Source: Chromera velia (Eukaryota; Sar; Chromeraceae). From it: DNA of 22,349 nucleotides. Of the stretch, positions 9,101 to 18,029 are shown one piece after another. How positions within the stretch are numbered: the first letter of the stretch is position 1; each line of letters opens with the position of its first letter. The position numbers were made by a program, and so were the translations under genes. The notes under the pieces were generated by a model, which saw nothing but the letters and a program-made list of their open reading frames with translations, searched no databases and had not been told where the DNA came from. Location of the stretch: assembly GCA_018398765.1 (NCBI GenBank), contig JAHBMJ010002158.1, positions 1-22,349 of the forward strand, read 5' to 3'.

Positions 9101-12100
9101 TGGACTCGTGAATATCCGTATTGTCTCGCTGCCTGGCTTCTTTGTATTACTTTGTGTGTCTCTCTTTTTGGTTGAAGACCTTTTGCGTCTTTGTTTCTTG
9201 CAGTGGGGTTCTTTTAGATGCTTCTCCTCACTGTTCCCTTGAGACCTGCCAGATGCACAAGGAAGACGGTTTGAACTCGACTTTGACATATTGAATTGTC
9301 TACACGTCATTCAAGCAGAGTTTTCGCTGGTTCAGAATGGTCTTTTGGGACGGTGTCTGGCGTCCTTGACAATGTCTCTCGGTTGAGTGTCTTTCTCTTC
9401 ATTCCCTTACTCCGCTGTCTATCCATCTCTTTCTTCCACGCTGCCTGCAGAGACCTGCGAGGTGCCTGAAAATCTCGCCGAATTGAACAGCAGCAAACTT
9501 CACCCCCTGCTGACTAGCCTATACGGAGGAGGAGTGCTCGGCTCCTGGGGTTGGCAGGAGGGGTCGTCCCAGGTGGAAGTAAAGTGCCCAGATGGTTATC
9601 GGTGTTTGTCTCGGCCTTCTGAGTCGGAGGCTTGGAGAGTCGCGACTCGTAACATGTGCTCCGCTGAACTTCTTTGTGAGGATGGGGAACTAAAAATTCC
9701 TTCCCTTGCAGCCGATCTGACGTGCAGAGGTAAATTGCGAGTGGAAGGAGTAACCATCCAGGATGCTGCATTTCTGGATGACTGCCGTCTTGGTGGTATA
9801 TGTTTCCCGCTGATGCACTGCTAGTTCTTGGTTTTTCCTCTCACATTCGCTGGCGCCTTTTCCTGACTAAGTCTTGCATGTTCTTCTGTTCTGCATTCGG
9901 CGGTCGGCTGATTTCTGTGAAGTCTTCCACTCCGCTCTAGATGCCTATGTACTTCCACTTTCTGTGCGCTTGTTTTCGCAGAGACTTGTAAGGTGCCCGA
10001 AGACCTTTCGGGACTGAACAGCACCCAGCTGCACCCCCTCATGTCCATTCGGTCCGACCCGCGTCTGGTCGCTAGTCTCGGTGCTCAGCAAGTCTCTCTG
10101 AAGTGCCCGTAGGCTATGAGTGCGCTGTGTGGTCCGGTGATTCTTGGAGGCGTTCGAGGTCGTGCAGAGCAGAGTTGCAGTGCGAGGAAGATGGGAGACT
10201 TACGGTGGCGTCGCGTTGGACTGAAAAATTGACGTGCAGAAGTCAGTGAGTTCAGAAATGCCGTGCGTGATCGAATCGATGTGAGTTTGAATTGTTCTAG
10301 TGGTGGTTCTTGCGGGTGCTGTGTTTCTTCTCTCTTTCCTTTCTGAATAGTTTGCCCGGATCTTTGATCTATCCTTCTCGAGTTCTTCACATCCTTTACT
10401 TACCAGGTTTCCCTTTCTCCTTTGGCGTCTCCTCTCCCTGCCCGCAGAGCTTTGCGAGGTGCCTGTGAATTTCTCTGAAATGAACGGCAGCAATCTGGAC
10501 CCCCTAATGACCAGACGATCGAACGAAAGCTTGACAGTCGGGCTTGTTGGCCAGATTGTGAACCTGCAGTGCCCTGAAGGGTATCAATGCGCCCGCTGGT
10601 CAACAGATGTTTCATGGTGGCAGCCATGGTACGAAAACGGAGGGAGGTGGACTTTTCCTCGGTGGTCGCCGGGGGAGTGCCGCACTTGGCTGCAGTGTGT
10701 GGACGGGGAACTGCGGGCTCCCGAGGCTACCTCTGAGTGGAGTGCCAAATGCGTGCAGGGTAAGTCTTCCTTCCCAGTTTTCCTTTAATTTTGACCCGAC
10801 TTTGAGGTTTTGGCCGTCATCTGACCATCCTCGTTCTATGGTATTTTCAGATTCACGGTCTCTTCTTTGCGCCCCTGTTTGTCGTCTTTTTTTTTGTGTG
10901 TCAACCCTCCCCCTTTTGGTCAGCCTCTAAATTTATGCGAGACCACAGGTTGTTTTTCACACACATGAAACGAGCTGCATGCCGATTAATTGCGAATCTG
11001 GAGTGAGCCCCGATTGTCTGATCGAGACTGTAAATTTACACTTCTTTGCTCCCGGCTGTTCTTCTCTCGTGCTACCTATCGACAGAAAAGTGCGAGGTGC
11101 CTGTGGATGTGTCCGTTCTGAACAATAGCCAGCTTCATCCACTTCTTCGGATAAGGTCCGGCGAGGCTCTGGCTGTTGATCACGGTGACAGTAAATGGCC
11201 ACAGCTCCAGTGTCCAGAAAGGTATCGCTGTTGGTACTGGGACAGCTGGTTCGACCGCTGGAGATGGTGGAGGTCCTGCTCCATGAGGTTTTACTGTAAC
11301 GATGGGCAAGTGATGATTGGTTCACAGAGCAAGGTGACGTGCAGAGGTCAGATGATGGAATAGATCAATCCCTGCAGTCCCGATTCTCTTCTTTTTTTAG
11401 TTTCTTGACATCTACTTTATTTCTTCCCTACAAACTGCTGCTTGCATTCATTCCACGGCATTCGCATTCACCTGTTTTTTCTGCCCGTCAGGTGCGTTGC
11501 TCCCCACCCATGTCACACCTCCCCTTTTCAAAACTCTGTCAAGAGTCTTTCTTTCGGATACAAAGATCGTTTCAGAGCCTGTCGACGACAAGTGGTGGGT
11601 GGGTGAATGCGTTTTTGAATGCGTTGAATTTTGCCTGACGGGCTTTCAATGCCCCGGAAAGTCACGGAAAGACATGCAGATCGAACAACACTTTCATCTC
11701 CAAGAACCGAACCATTCGTTTGTTCCCTGTCACTTGTTTGCCTGACTGATTAATCTCTTGAACGAAGGAATCCCACCCCACGACTCGATCGACAAGGCTC
11801 TCGACTTGACAGACAGTTTCTCTCTACAGGAGAATAAATTGGTGGCAACAGTGAAGGACAGCTTCTATGGAGCTGTTGGAAATTGGCTTCCTACGTACTG
11901 TTGGGGGTGGAACAGCGGTCTCTGGCAAGAATCAGATCTCTACTACAGATTCCGTATCCCTTTCGGGGCTGCAATTCGTATCGAATCGGTCAGAGACTGG
12001 GGGGACCAAGCGGAAGGAGTAGAAGGGTGGGAGGCACTTTTCCTGTCTGTTTGCTCCTCCTCTTCTTCCTCTCTGAAGTTTTTGTTTCTCTTCGTCTTCT

Positions 12101-15100
12101 CATTTGGCGGTCAAACCAATCAGACAGAGGTTGAACGGACCGGACGGGAATTTAAAGTGAATAAGTGCGTGATCGATCGTTCAGAATCAGCCTGTCTGTT
12201 CCTTTTGTGCATTTGTGGTTTTTCTGTTGCCGCATCTGCACCCGAGCCTTGGTCTTGCGTGTCAATTAATTCTTTCTCTGCATGCAGCCTGAGGTACAGG
12301 ATTCAGAAGGCCCTCTTAGGTACGTCGTTGCCTCCCGGCCTGAATGTGCGGAAACGAACTCGTGGTGCAAGTGTCACCACTCACAACTGTGGCTGTATGA
12401 GGGCAGGAAATTCATCCACGAGCAGACGAAGAACATCGTCTTCGACGACAGCGATGAGAAGAATCCTGACGGGAGCGTTGACGTTTTTGTGGTTATGGCC
12501 GCAATGAGAGGTAGAGATGTTGACTCGAAGGAATCGATCACGTTCAACGTTTTGATGACAGGTGGGAATGGGAGGCAAATGCTGGAGAATTACCGCTGAC
12601 TCCTGTTATGTTGCCCTACACGCTTTCCGTCAAAGGTCTTTCTGTTTTCTGTCCGTGATGTATGATTCAATGCAATTCGGTATTTTGTTTTTCTTCTTTT
12701 CTCCTGCCATCATTGTCTGCCTACTTGTACTTTGCTCAGTGTCCAAGACACCCATATGGGACAAAACGTCATTCTCAGTTTGTGTTGATGTGATCCTTTT
12801 GAAGGGTTTGAATTCCGACGCTCTGCTTCTTGCATCGCATTTGCAGGGTGCCTCACAGATTTGTCGGGTGCGCCCATTCACTCCTTCTGCCCTGAGTGTT
12901 CAACCTCCCTCACTGTCCGAGAAGACGCACCCGTGGTTTTGTCTCCACCAGAGCTGCCAGGAGGGGATACGCAAATGCACTCAGTCGGGTATGAGTGTCC
13001 ACAACAAGAGTACTGCGGGAGAAAGTATTTGGCAGCAGTCCATGGGCTGCCCAAATTTGCACGCGTCGAGTCGGACGGTTGTAAAATGAAGATGGGATGC
13101 TCCTTTGAGGGTACTTTTTTTACCGACAACGCCCTGGGCTGTATTCCTGAATTGACAGGTCGGTCAGGCCGCTCTCGTTTGGATGTTTCTTGTTGAGTAA
13201 GAGGAAAAGAAAAGATGTACGTTGAACTGTCTGCGGGACACGAGTTTCCATTTTGAGGGAGGTATGCTGAATTCATTCTGCAGGGAGTTGGTTTCTAGCC
13301 ACTTTTCTGGCATTTTTTCTGACTTGAGGACTCAGCTTGTGGACTGCCAGCTTGTCGCTCACGCTTATCGTACTTCTTCTCTCTTTTCCTCCCTACGTGT
13401 ATCCAATCTCCGGATGCAGAGGATCCGGTTGACTCTCCAGGGAACGCGAATGACGGAGAAGGGGGAACACAGCCTTCTCTTTCTGATGAGGAGCAGTCCG
13501 AGAGTGTCGACTCCTCGTTGGTTGAGATCGTCTCCTTCCTCTCCGTCCCTCTCTTTGTTGTGCTGGTCCTCGCTGCCTTTTGCTGCTTCCGCTTCCCTTC
13601 TTTCTTCAAAGCAGCAAAGACGGCACCGATGCCAGGCACAGAACAGCAGCCATCCGAAGTCGGAGAAGCCGAGGGAAATGTCGACACGCTCTTACCTCCC
13701 ACAACAACGCCCTTGGTGCTTCTGACAGCACACCCACACCCGAAGGCAGTCTGCGAGACTCGTGAAGAGGGGGAACAGGAAGACGATCGAGAAAGAAGGC
13801 GCACGAGGAACTGGACCGAAGGGGGAGAAGAAGTCTCCTTGTCTTCTGCTGTCCGTGAGAGTCCTTCCACCGGAGCAGAAAGAGAATCTTCCAGACCCTG
13901 CTCACTGCCATTCTTGCCTGACAGCAGCCCTCTCATCTCAGAGGTGGCTCGATTCTTCCTCGAGGACACGCCGTCGGATGACCCCGAACTGCCCAGAAGA
14001 ACCTTCGACGAGAATCTGCCAGTGACAGAACTGGAAGGTGTGGGCGCGGGCAAGCAGTCATCTGGCTGTACTGAGGAGGAAGAGGAAGAGGATGAGACCC
14101 AAAGTCAACGGGCAAGCGTGACAGAGAGAGGCCACTCATGTCATCGGTCTGTTGAGTCTGTCGGTCTTCTCCACGGAAAGGTCTCTCGAAGATCGTTTTT
14201 CTTTCTCCGATTGGAGCTCTTCTCCTCACCACCCGACCCCCAACCGGATCATTCGTCTTTCTCAACAGTTTCCCCCACAAACGGTCATGAAGCCCAGTCT
14301 TTGGCCCAAAATAAGTCTGCGCAGTCAGGCACTTCCTCTGCCGAAGCAAAGAACAGAAAAACGATGGTGCTTCACCTTGATGAACTGCCGATCATAACTC
14401 TGTTGTCGTCTTCCTTCTGCTATGTGATTGGAGTCGCATTGTTGGTGTTTCTTGGTATTTCTTCCACACTGCTCCAAGAGACAGCGGGTGGACTGAACCC
14501 CCTCTCTGGTCTCATACCACTTGATTTGATTGCTCTCACGCTTGTGCTCATCGTTTGCCAGTGTGTCAGTCTCTTCTTTCCACCGAGATGCCTCGTTGCT
14601 TCCAGTCTTGCGTGGGTAAGTGTTATCCTGGCGACTGGGTTTTCTGCCTTGTCTGCTGCCTTTTGGAAGGGGTACTTTAGAAGGGGGCCTTGGGAAGGCC
14701 TTCTTGAGCTTCTAGTATCCTCCCTAGCATATGCTCTGCTGTGCTACCCTTCCTTTGTCCGGAGACAGCTCCCTCGTGGCTTCTCTCGCAGAGAGGCAGA
14801 GACACTCCTCAGGCTACACAGGAAGCAGTCCAGAGGGAAAGTCGAAACAGAAAAAGGCGGGGGGGAGGAGCTCGATCAACGGCCTCTAAAAATTCAGGAG
14901 GAAGGAGGGGTGAAGGGCGGTAGTGTTGTCGAAGCCTCACATGAACAGACAAGGAGGGGGACGGAAGAGGCAGATGGCATTAGGCGAAAAGAAGAGGCTG
15001 CAAATACGACAAAAGCTGGAATGGGGGAGTCGGATACGACAGCCCCGGGAGCAGTTACACTCTCTGCCGAAGTGCTTTCGGCACAGACTTTCGGCTTTTC

Positions 15101-16726
15101 TCATTTGGCATTTCACTCATCTGAGTGCAATGAGCTCCACAGAATGTGGCAACATACAAAGAGAAGAAGCAGAGTCGGCGGCAGAAAGACAGGTGACGGG
15201 ACAGAAACAACAGGGGAATCTGGGAACAAAATGAACCGATGCAGAGCTGCAGCTTGTGGGCGTGCCCTCTCCCTGGTAGTTCGTTTTTGCTTGACGTCTC
15301 TTGGGTGCTGTCGTCTGACCTTTGCGAGCCCGTCGCGACTCGAGTCTGCACGACTGTTTCTCGCCACAGTGGTGGGCCTCTCAGTGCTGTCCATTTCCTC
15401 CACAGTCGCTATGGGCACAGGTCTGTTGTGGTGGACGGTCCCGTCCACAGCTCTAAATTATCCCTCTGCAGACGTTTGGTCGTGGGGAAATTGCAGCACC
15501 GTGTCCAACGACCCAGAACAGTTCGACTGTGCAATCCCCGGAGGGACCTCTGTGCCTGCTTTTCTTAACGGCAGTTCGGTGTTAGCAATGGCGCCTGTGA
15601 CATGGGCCTCTCGTGTCGATTTTGGGGGGTTCGTCCTTGTTGACATGCCCGCAGAAGTCCCAGCACCGCATGAGGGATCGGAATGGGGCCTGGTGCATCC
15701 CGGGGAGAGCCGAAAGAGACACAGGCTTCTCCTACCAACACCGAACCTGAGTGATTTGGCAGACGGCAAAGCTTTGCGTAGATGCGACGAATTGACAGTT
15801 GAGTATTTTGACTGGAAAACCTTTCTTGAATTGAACCAGCCTGGCTTGTTTGAGAAAGGCTGCGGGAGGGGAGACCTCTTCTCAAAGGTCGATTTCCAAC
15901 CAACCGCCTGGTGTGAGAAGCGGGGGGGGGAGGTCTTGAAAGAGGCGTCCGCCTGGGACTGGGCAGGACAGCCTCATCTCCTCGTCTGTCCGGTGTCTCA
16001 GACTGATGCGAGGCCTGTATTTGGATGGATTCTTTTGGGGCTCTCTCCGGTAATTCTCTTGAATGTGGTCTTCATGGAGGTCAGTCTGTGCGTCGAATGT
16101 CTCAGACTGTCGCGTCTAGGATGTAACATCGATCCTTTGGCCGGATCGATTTGTCTCCATTCGTGTCTGTGTGCGTATTTCTCCTTTTGCTTGTTTTGCT
16201 TTCTGTGTCTGACTCAGCTTTCATTTGACTCTGTGTCAGTTTTTCCTTTTCTCTCCATTTCTATGTTTCTTTTATGCCGCTCTGTGTGCGTCTTTCTCCT
16301 TGTCCTTTTTTTTGTCTTCCTCCGACTCTTTTTGTCTAAATCTGTACTATGCATTGGCATTCCTGTTTTTCTCCTCCTTGACTGCAGAAGGGTCTGTTGA
16401 ACCCCCGTTGGGCTGACGATTCCCTCCGTTGGGCATCGGTGGTCCTCGTTTGCGTTTTGCTTGAGGTTTCGCTCGTGTTCTTTGCCGTTCGGGGGTATTT
16501 GAGACAAAGACATGACGCCCTTTCGTTTCTAATGGGGAGAGACGACGCAAACTCCTCTGTCATTTTTGCATTTGTGGCTGGAATTCTGATTCTGTTGGTC
16601 TCCTGGAAGGTCGGCAGGCTGGCAGTCAGTCAGAGGTTCAAGAGAGTCATGAAAGCGTGCAAATCGATGGTCTGCCAGAAGGGTGCAGACTGGCAAAGGT
16701 GCGGGGTGGCTGGTGAAAAAACGTGA
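5954..16726 (+). CDS. Multi-exon gene: six-Cys module array, multi-pass membrane protein
   Basis: Joining GT-AG exons in consistent phase gives about 2,310 residues. In order these are: signal peptide (exon 1); ten consecutive modules of 87-104 residues, one per exon (exons 2-11); a Trp-rich region (exons 12-15); an eleventh divergent module (exon 16); a membrane segment, an acidic cytoplasmic-like loop and further membrane segments (exons 17-18), about nine in all. Module consensus: C-x-VP near the start, QCPEGYxC in the middle, C-x(4)-C-x-DG, and a closing TCRG-like Cys. Spacing recalls CCP/Sushi domains (C-x-VP, C-x-x-GY, C-x-x-DG, C) with an added Cys pair; that relationship is inference. 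An odd number of membrane segments puts the C-terminus inside. The likely role is a surface receptor or adhesion protein; ligand and family are unknown. As sequenced, exon 9 carries a frameshift, so the full reading frame is interrupted unless that exon is skipped. Confidence 0.8.
6241..6525 (+). CDS. Exon 2: six-Cys module A, copy 1
   Basis: 95 residues, phase 1-1, starting G-L-C-D-V-P and ending P-C-S-G before GTATGC. Six Cys are present (CDVP, QCPEGQDC, DC, EC, PC). The closing motif reads LPC where the second copy and other modules have LTC or similar, so copy 1 carries the change. The acceptor is a CAGCAG tandem, so three bases could be added or omitted at the start. Confidence 0.8.
6712..6978 (+). 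CDS. Exon 3: six-Cys module B, copy 1
   Basis: 89 residues, phase 1-1, starting D-T-C-E-V-P and ending K-C-I-G before GTAATT. It contains QCPEGYRC and MECTD. I saw no difference from its duplicate in exon 7. Confidence 0.82.
7347..7625 (+). CDS. Exon 4: six-Cys module C, copy 1
   Basis: 93 residues, phase 1-1, starting E-T-C-E-V-P and ending T-C-R-G before GTAAAT. It contains VKCPDGYRC and LLCEDGEL. The segment between the first two Cys is longer and Gly/Trp-rich (GGGVLGSWGWQEG) compared with the other modules. Confidence 0.82.
7878..8138 (+). CDS. Exon 5: module D, copy 1
   Basis: 87 residues, phase 1-1, starting E-T-C-K-V-P and containing LKCPVGYEC and LQCEEDGRL. A doubled Cys (SRCCRAEL) gives seven cysteines. 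The duplicate in exon 9 has Ser-Cys at this place, which is the consensus, so copy 1 probably gained a Cys. The phase-compatible donor is A|GTCAGT at 8139; a stronger-looking GTGAGT sits four bases further on (8143) but would shift the frame. Confidence 0.78.
8345..8629 (+). CDS. Exon 6: chimeric module E/A, start of duplicate
   Basis: 95 residues, phase 1-1. Up to GGCAGCAA (ending 8390) it matches the start of exon 10 (LCxVPVNFSEMNGS). From there on it matches exon 2 almost base for base (KLHHLMTRSSEEPLTV). The exon is therefore a hybrid created by the duplication. Its ending LTCSG fits the module consensus better than exon 2. Confidence 0.82.
8816..9082 (+). CDS. Exon 7: six-Cys module B, copy 2
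   Basis: Duplicate of exon 3 at an offset of 2,104 bases; I see no coding difference. Phase 1-1, 89 residues, with flanking introns also duplicated. Confidence 0.82.
9451..9729 (+). CDS. Exon 8: six-Cys module C, copy 2
   Basis: Duplicate of exon 4 at an offset of 2,104 bases, identical in protein as far as I can read. The intron that follows has two single-base differences from copy 1 (TATATA/TATATG near 9800 and TTCG/TTGG near 9829). Confidence 0.82.
9982..10241 (+). pseudogene. Exon 9: module D, copy 2, frameshifted
   Basis: Duplicate of exon 5 with one base missing in a C run (AAGTGCCCCGTAGG in copy 1, AAGTGCCCGTAGG here). The exon is 260 bases instead of 261 and reads Lys-Cys-Pro then TAG at 10110-10112. 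Several substitutions also cluster here (near 10073, 10115 and 10161), more than in the neighbouring duplicated exons. It is either a dead module or a homopolymer sequencing error. Skipping it joins exon 8 to exon 10 in phase. Confidence 0.75.
10448..10759 (+). CDS. Exon 10: six-Cys module E
   Basis: 104 residues, phase 1-1, starting L-C-E-V-P and ending K-C-V-Q-G before GTAAGT. It contains LQCPEGYQC and LQCVDGEL. The stretch between Cys 3 and Cys 4 is enlarged and aromatic-rich (VSWWQPWYENGGRW). Its first 46 bases were copied into exon 6 by the duplication. Confidence 0.82.
11086..11346 (+). CDS. Exon 11: six-Cys module F
   Basis: 87 residues, phase 1-1, starting E-K-C-E-V-P and ending T-C-R-G before GTCAGA. 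It has LQCPERYRC and an unusually Trp-rich middle (WYWDSWFDRWRWWRSC), probably an exposed aromatic patch or binding loop. Confidence 0.8.
11492..11602 (+). CDS. Exon 12: short linker exon
   Basis: 37 residues (ALLPTHVTPPLFKTLSRVFL, then SDTKIVSEPVDDKWWVG), phase 1-1. The acceptor is CCCGTCAG and the proposed donor is G|GTGAAT at 11603. The frame stays open to 11745, but that extension is T-rich and intron-like. Boundary choice rests on phase agreement with the next exon. Confidence 0.5.
11768..12048 (+). CDS. Exon 13: Trp-rich unrecognised domain, first part
   Basis: Starts G-I-P-P-H-D-S-I-D in phase 1 after an acceptor preceded by a branch-point-like CTGATTAAT. The protein LPTYCWGWNSGLWQESDLYY and RFRIPFGAAIRIESVRDW looks beta-rich and extracellular. 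I do not recognise the family. The 3' end is uncertain: the frame remains open into a pyrimidine-rich stretch that looks like a short intron, and TCT|GTTTGC at 12049 is the phase-0 donor I favour. Confidence 0.5.
12124..12156 (+). CDS. Exon 14: proposed 11-residue micro-exon
   Basis: Reads TEVERTGREFK between an AATCAG acceptor and a GTGAAT donor, phase 0-0, so it joins cleanly to exon 15. It is in the same frame as exon 13, so exons 13 and 14 could also be one unspliced exon. Tentative. Confidence 0.35.
12288..12561 (+). CDS. Exon 15: unrecognised domain, second part
   Basis: Begins P-E-V-Q-D-S-E-G after CATGCAG in phase 0 and ends L-M-T-G before GTGGGA, phase 1. Features are a Cys cluster (SRPECAETNSWCKCHH), an acidic patch (FDDSDEKNPDGSVDVF) and alternating hydrophobic strands suggestive of a beta sandwich. 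It probably completes the domain begun in exon 13. Family unknown. Confidence 0.6.
12847..13158 (+). CDS. Exon 16: divergent Cys module with extra CxxC
   Basis: 104 residues, phase 1-1. The order C-L-T-D-L-S, YECPQQEYC, DGCKMKMGC and LGC follows the module pattern of exons 2-11. An added FCPEC pair brings it to eight Cys. It is the membrane-proximal member of the family and the most diverged. Confidence 0.65.
13420..16079 (+). CDS. Exon 17: membrane segments and loops
   Basis: One open exon of 2,660 bases, phase 1 in and phase 0 out (donor GAG|GTCAGT). After an acidic stalk, hydrophobic segments lie at about 13521-13605, 14389-14480, 14515-14585, 14590-14670, 14700-14760, 15349-15440 and 16021-16079. 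The loop after the first (13610-14380) is acidic and Ser/Thr-rich. The loop at 14765-15340 is Lys/Arg/Glu-rich and, by topology, cytoplasmic. The loop at 15440-16020 has paired Cys and NCS, NGS and NLS sequons, consistent with the outside. I recognise no transporter, channel or GPCR signature. An unannotated small intron in the low-complexity loop cannot be excluded. Confidence 0.75.
16388..16726 (+). CDS. Exon 18: last membrane segments, C-terminus
   Basis: After an intron ending TTGACTGCAG the frame reads K-G-L-L-N-P-R-W in phase 0. Two hydrophobic segments follow (SVVLVCVLLEVSLVFFAV and SSVIFAFVAGILILLVSW), then a basic tail with two Cys and TGA at 16724-16726. The total becomes nine membrane segments and the C-terminus is inside. 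Confidence 0.72.
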   Translation, partial: KGLLNPRWADDSLRWASVVLVCVLLEVSLVFFAVRGYLRQRHDALSFLMGRDDANSSVIFAFVAGILILLVSWKVGRLAVSQRFKRVMKACKSMVCQKGADWQRCGVAGEKT

Positions 16727-16990
16727 CGGAATGTGTTTCTGTGTTCATGGATCTCTCCATTTTTGTGCATGTGACTCAATGCATGGTTGGATGTTTGTGT
16801 CGCTACAGAAGGTTTTCATCTTTTGGTGCACGTCGGTGCTGCGATGAGGCATGAGTGTGGAGCAAGCCGACTCTATCTTTGCCAGTGCATGCTAGTGCGT
16901 CTGTTATGTACATGCGTAGTTTATGTAAATATTTGAATCACATTAATGTTCGTGATTCGTGAGTGAGATGATAAATAAATTTAAGAAAAG
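16727..16990 (+). terminator. Probable 3' UTR with AATAAA
   Basis: No coding sequence follows the TGA. An AATAAA hexamer lies at 16974-16979 within ATAAATAAAT, about 250 bases downstream, and is the first plausible polyadenylation signal before the AT-rich region. Confidence 0.35.
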
Positions 16991-17791
16991 AGAATTGAAG
17001 GTAAAGAGGGTTAAGCTAAGCACTTGCATAAGCATTCATTCATTCAAGAAATGGATTAATTATCACACTTTTACTAGCTAATTTTCATTTTTTTAATGAT
17101 TTAGAACAGGTTTGGAGCTGAAACATAGTGTGGCTAGAATTTCAATAGATGAACAACGTTGATGGCGACATAGATTAGCTGTAGGAGAATCAAAAATTTT
17201 TTTTTGGTCAGATCTATATAGCATGATATTTCTGGTTACATGACTAGTAGAACTTTTATTTTTAGACTAAACAACTTGTTTTTCTTTCTAAATGTTAAGA
17301 AAGGACTTCATTTTATGATAAAACTTTTAAAAAAAAAAAATCTTTTTAATTTCATCATAATTTTACCGTATTTTATCACCAGAAAAATCCTTCAGTAAAA
17401 AATGGTAACTGAAATATTGTTGGTCACTCACTAAAAAAATTTTTTGTCCCATGATTTTTTTTTAAGTTATTCTAGAGTGATTTCATGTTAAAATCCATGT
17501 GCTCCATATAACTACGCGTCGTTTGAGCTACTTTTTAGCTCCATAAGCTTTATAGATCACAAAAAAAAATTAGTCATAGTTTGCCCTATACACAGTATGG
17601 TTAGGAGTTACTACTAGCCTTTTTAGGCCAGTAACGAGTTACCGTCACTGGTCCATCAGTTTGGTAACCATAAGATGGTAACTAGCAGACTACAGCAGAC
17701 TTAAAGGCGTGTACCCGTGTATACCACTATACATCACTACCATGGTACTTTAAAGAAAAACTCTGGTAAAAACAGTTGCTAAACCTAGATT

Positions 17792-18003
17792 CTAGGCTCC
17801 CCATACGTAAAAAAATAAATTAAAAAAATTCGGCTAAAACCTAAATTAGTTTTTTTATTTTTTTATTTTTGCGCATCAGCTGGTTTTTGAGCTTTGAACT
17901 TGAAGTGTCTGCTTCAAAAAAATAAATAAATAAATAAATAAAAAGTAAAAGTGATTTTGGGCAATTAACTATTTTATTTTTTTACGTATGGGATCGAGCC
18001 TAG
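17792..18003. repeat. Nested inverted repeat within the MITE
   Basis: CTAGGCTCCCCATACGTAAA at 17792 is mirrored by the reverse complement at 17973-18003 (GTATGGGATCGAGCCTAG, with a 3-base insertion). Between them lie an A/T-rich centre and an (AAAT)n run at 17916-17944. This could be a second insertion inside the first. Confidence 0.7.
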
Positions 18004-18029
18004 CCTATTTTAAAGCCTGACCACTTAAC
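17990..18029 (-). other. tRNA-like A-box/B-box pair (SINE-like)
   Basis: Reading the minus strand, GTTAAGTGGTCAGGC (18029-18015) resembles a Pol III A box and GGCTCGATCCC (18000-17990) resembles a B box, at tRNA-like spacing, followed by A/T-rich sequence. It overlaps one arm of the nested inverted repeat. No full cloverleaf is evident, so this is a SINE-head suggestion, not a tRNA call. Confidence 0.25.

Larger units (their letters stand above)
6280..10486 (+). repeat. 2.1-kb tandem duplication of four module exons
   Basis: Bases 6280-8383 (2,104) and 8384-10486 (2,103) are nearly identical through exons and introns alike; I count only about a dozen differences by eye. Both units start at GCAGCAA inside a module exon. 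The unit carries the 3' part of module A, modules B, C and D, and the 5' part of module E. Confidence 0.95.

Noticed and set aside
13295-14053. Minus-strand Ser-rich ORF of 252 codons
   Set aside because: It is antisense to exon 17, where the plus frame is continuous with the spliced gene; its Ser richness mirrors the acidic plus-strand composition.
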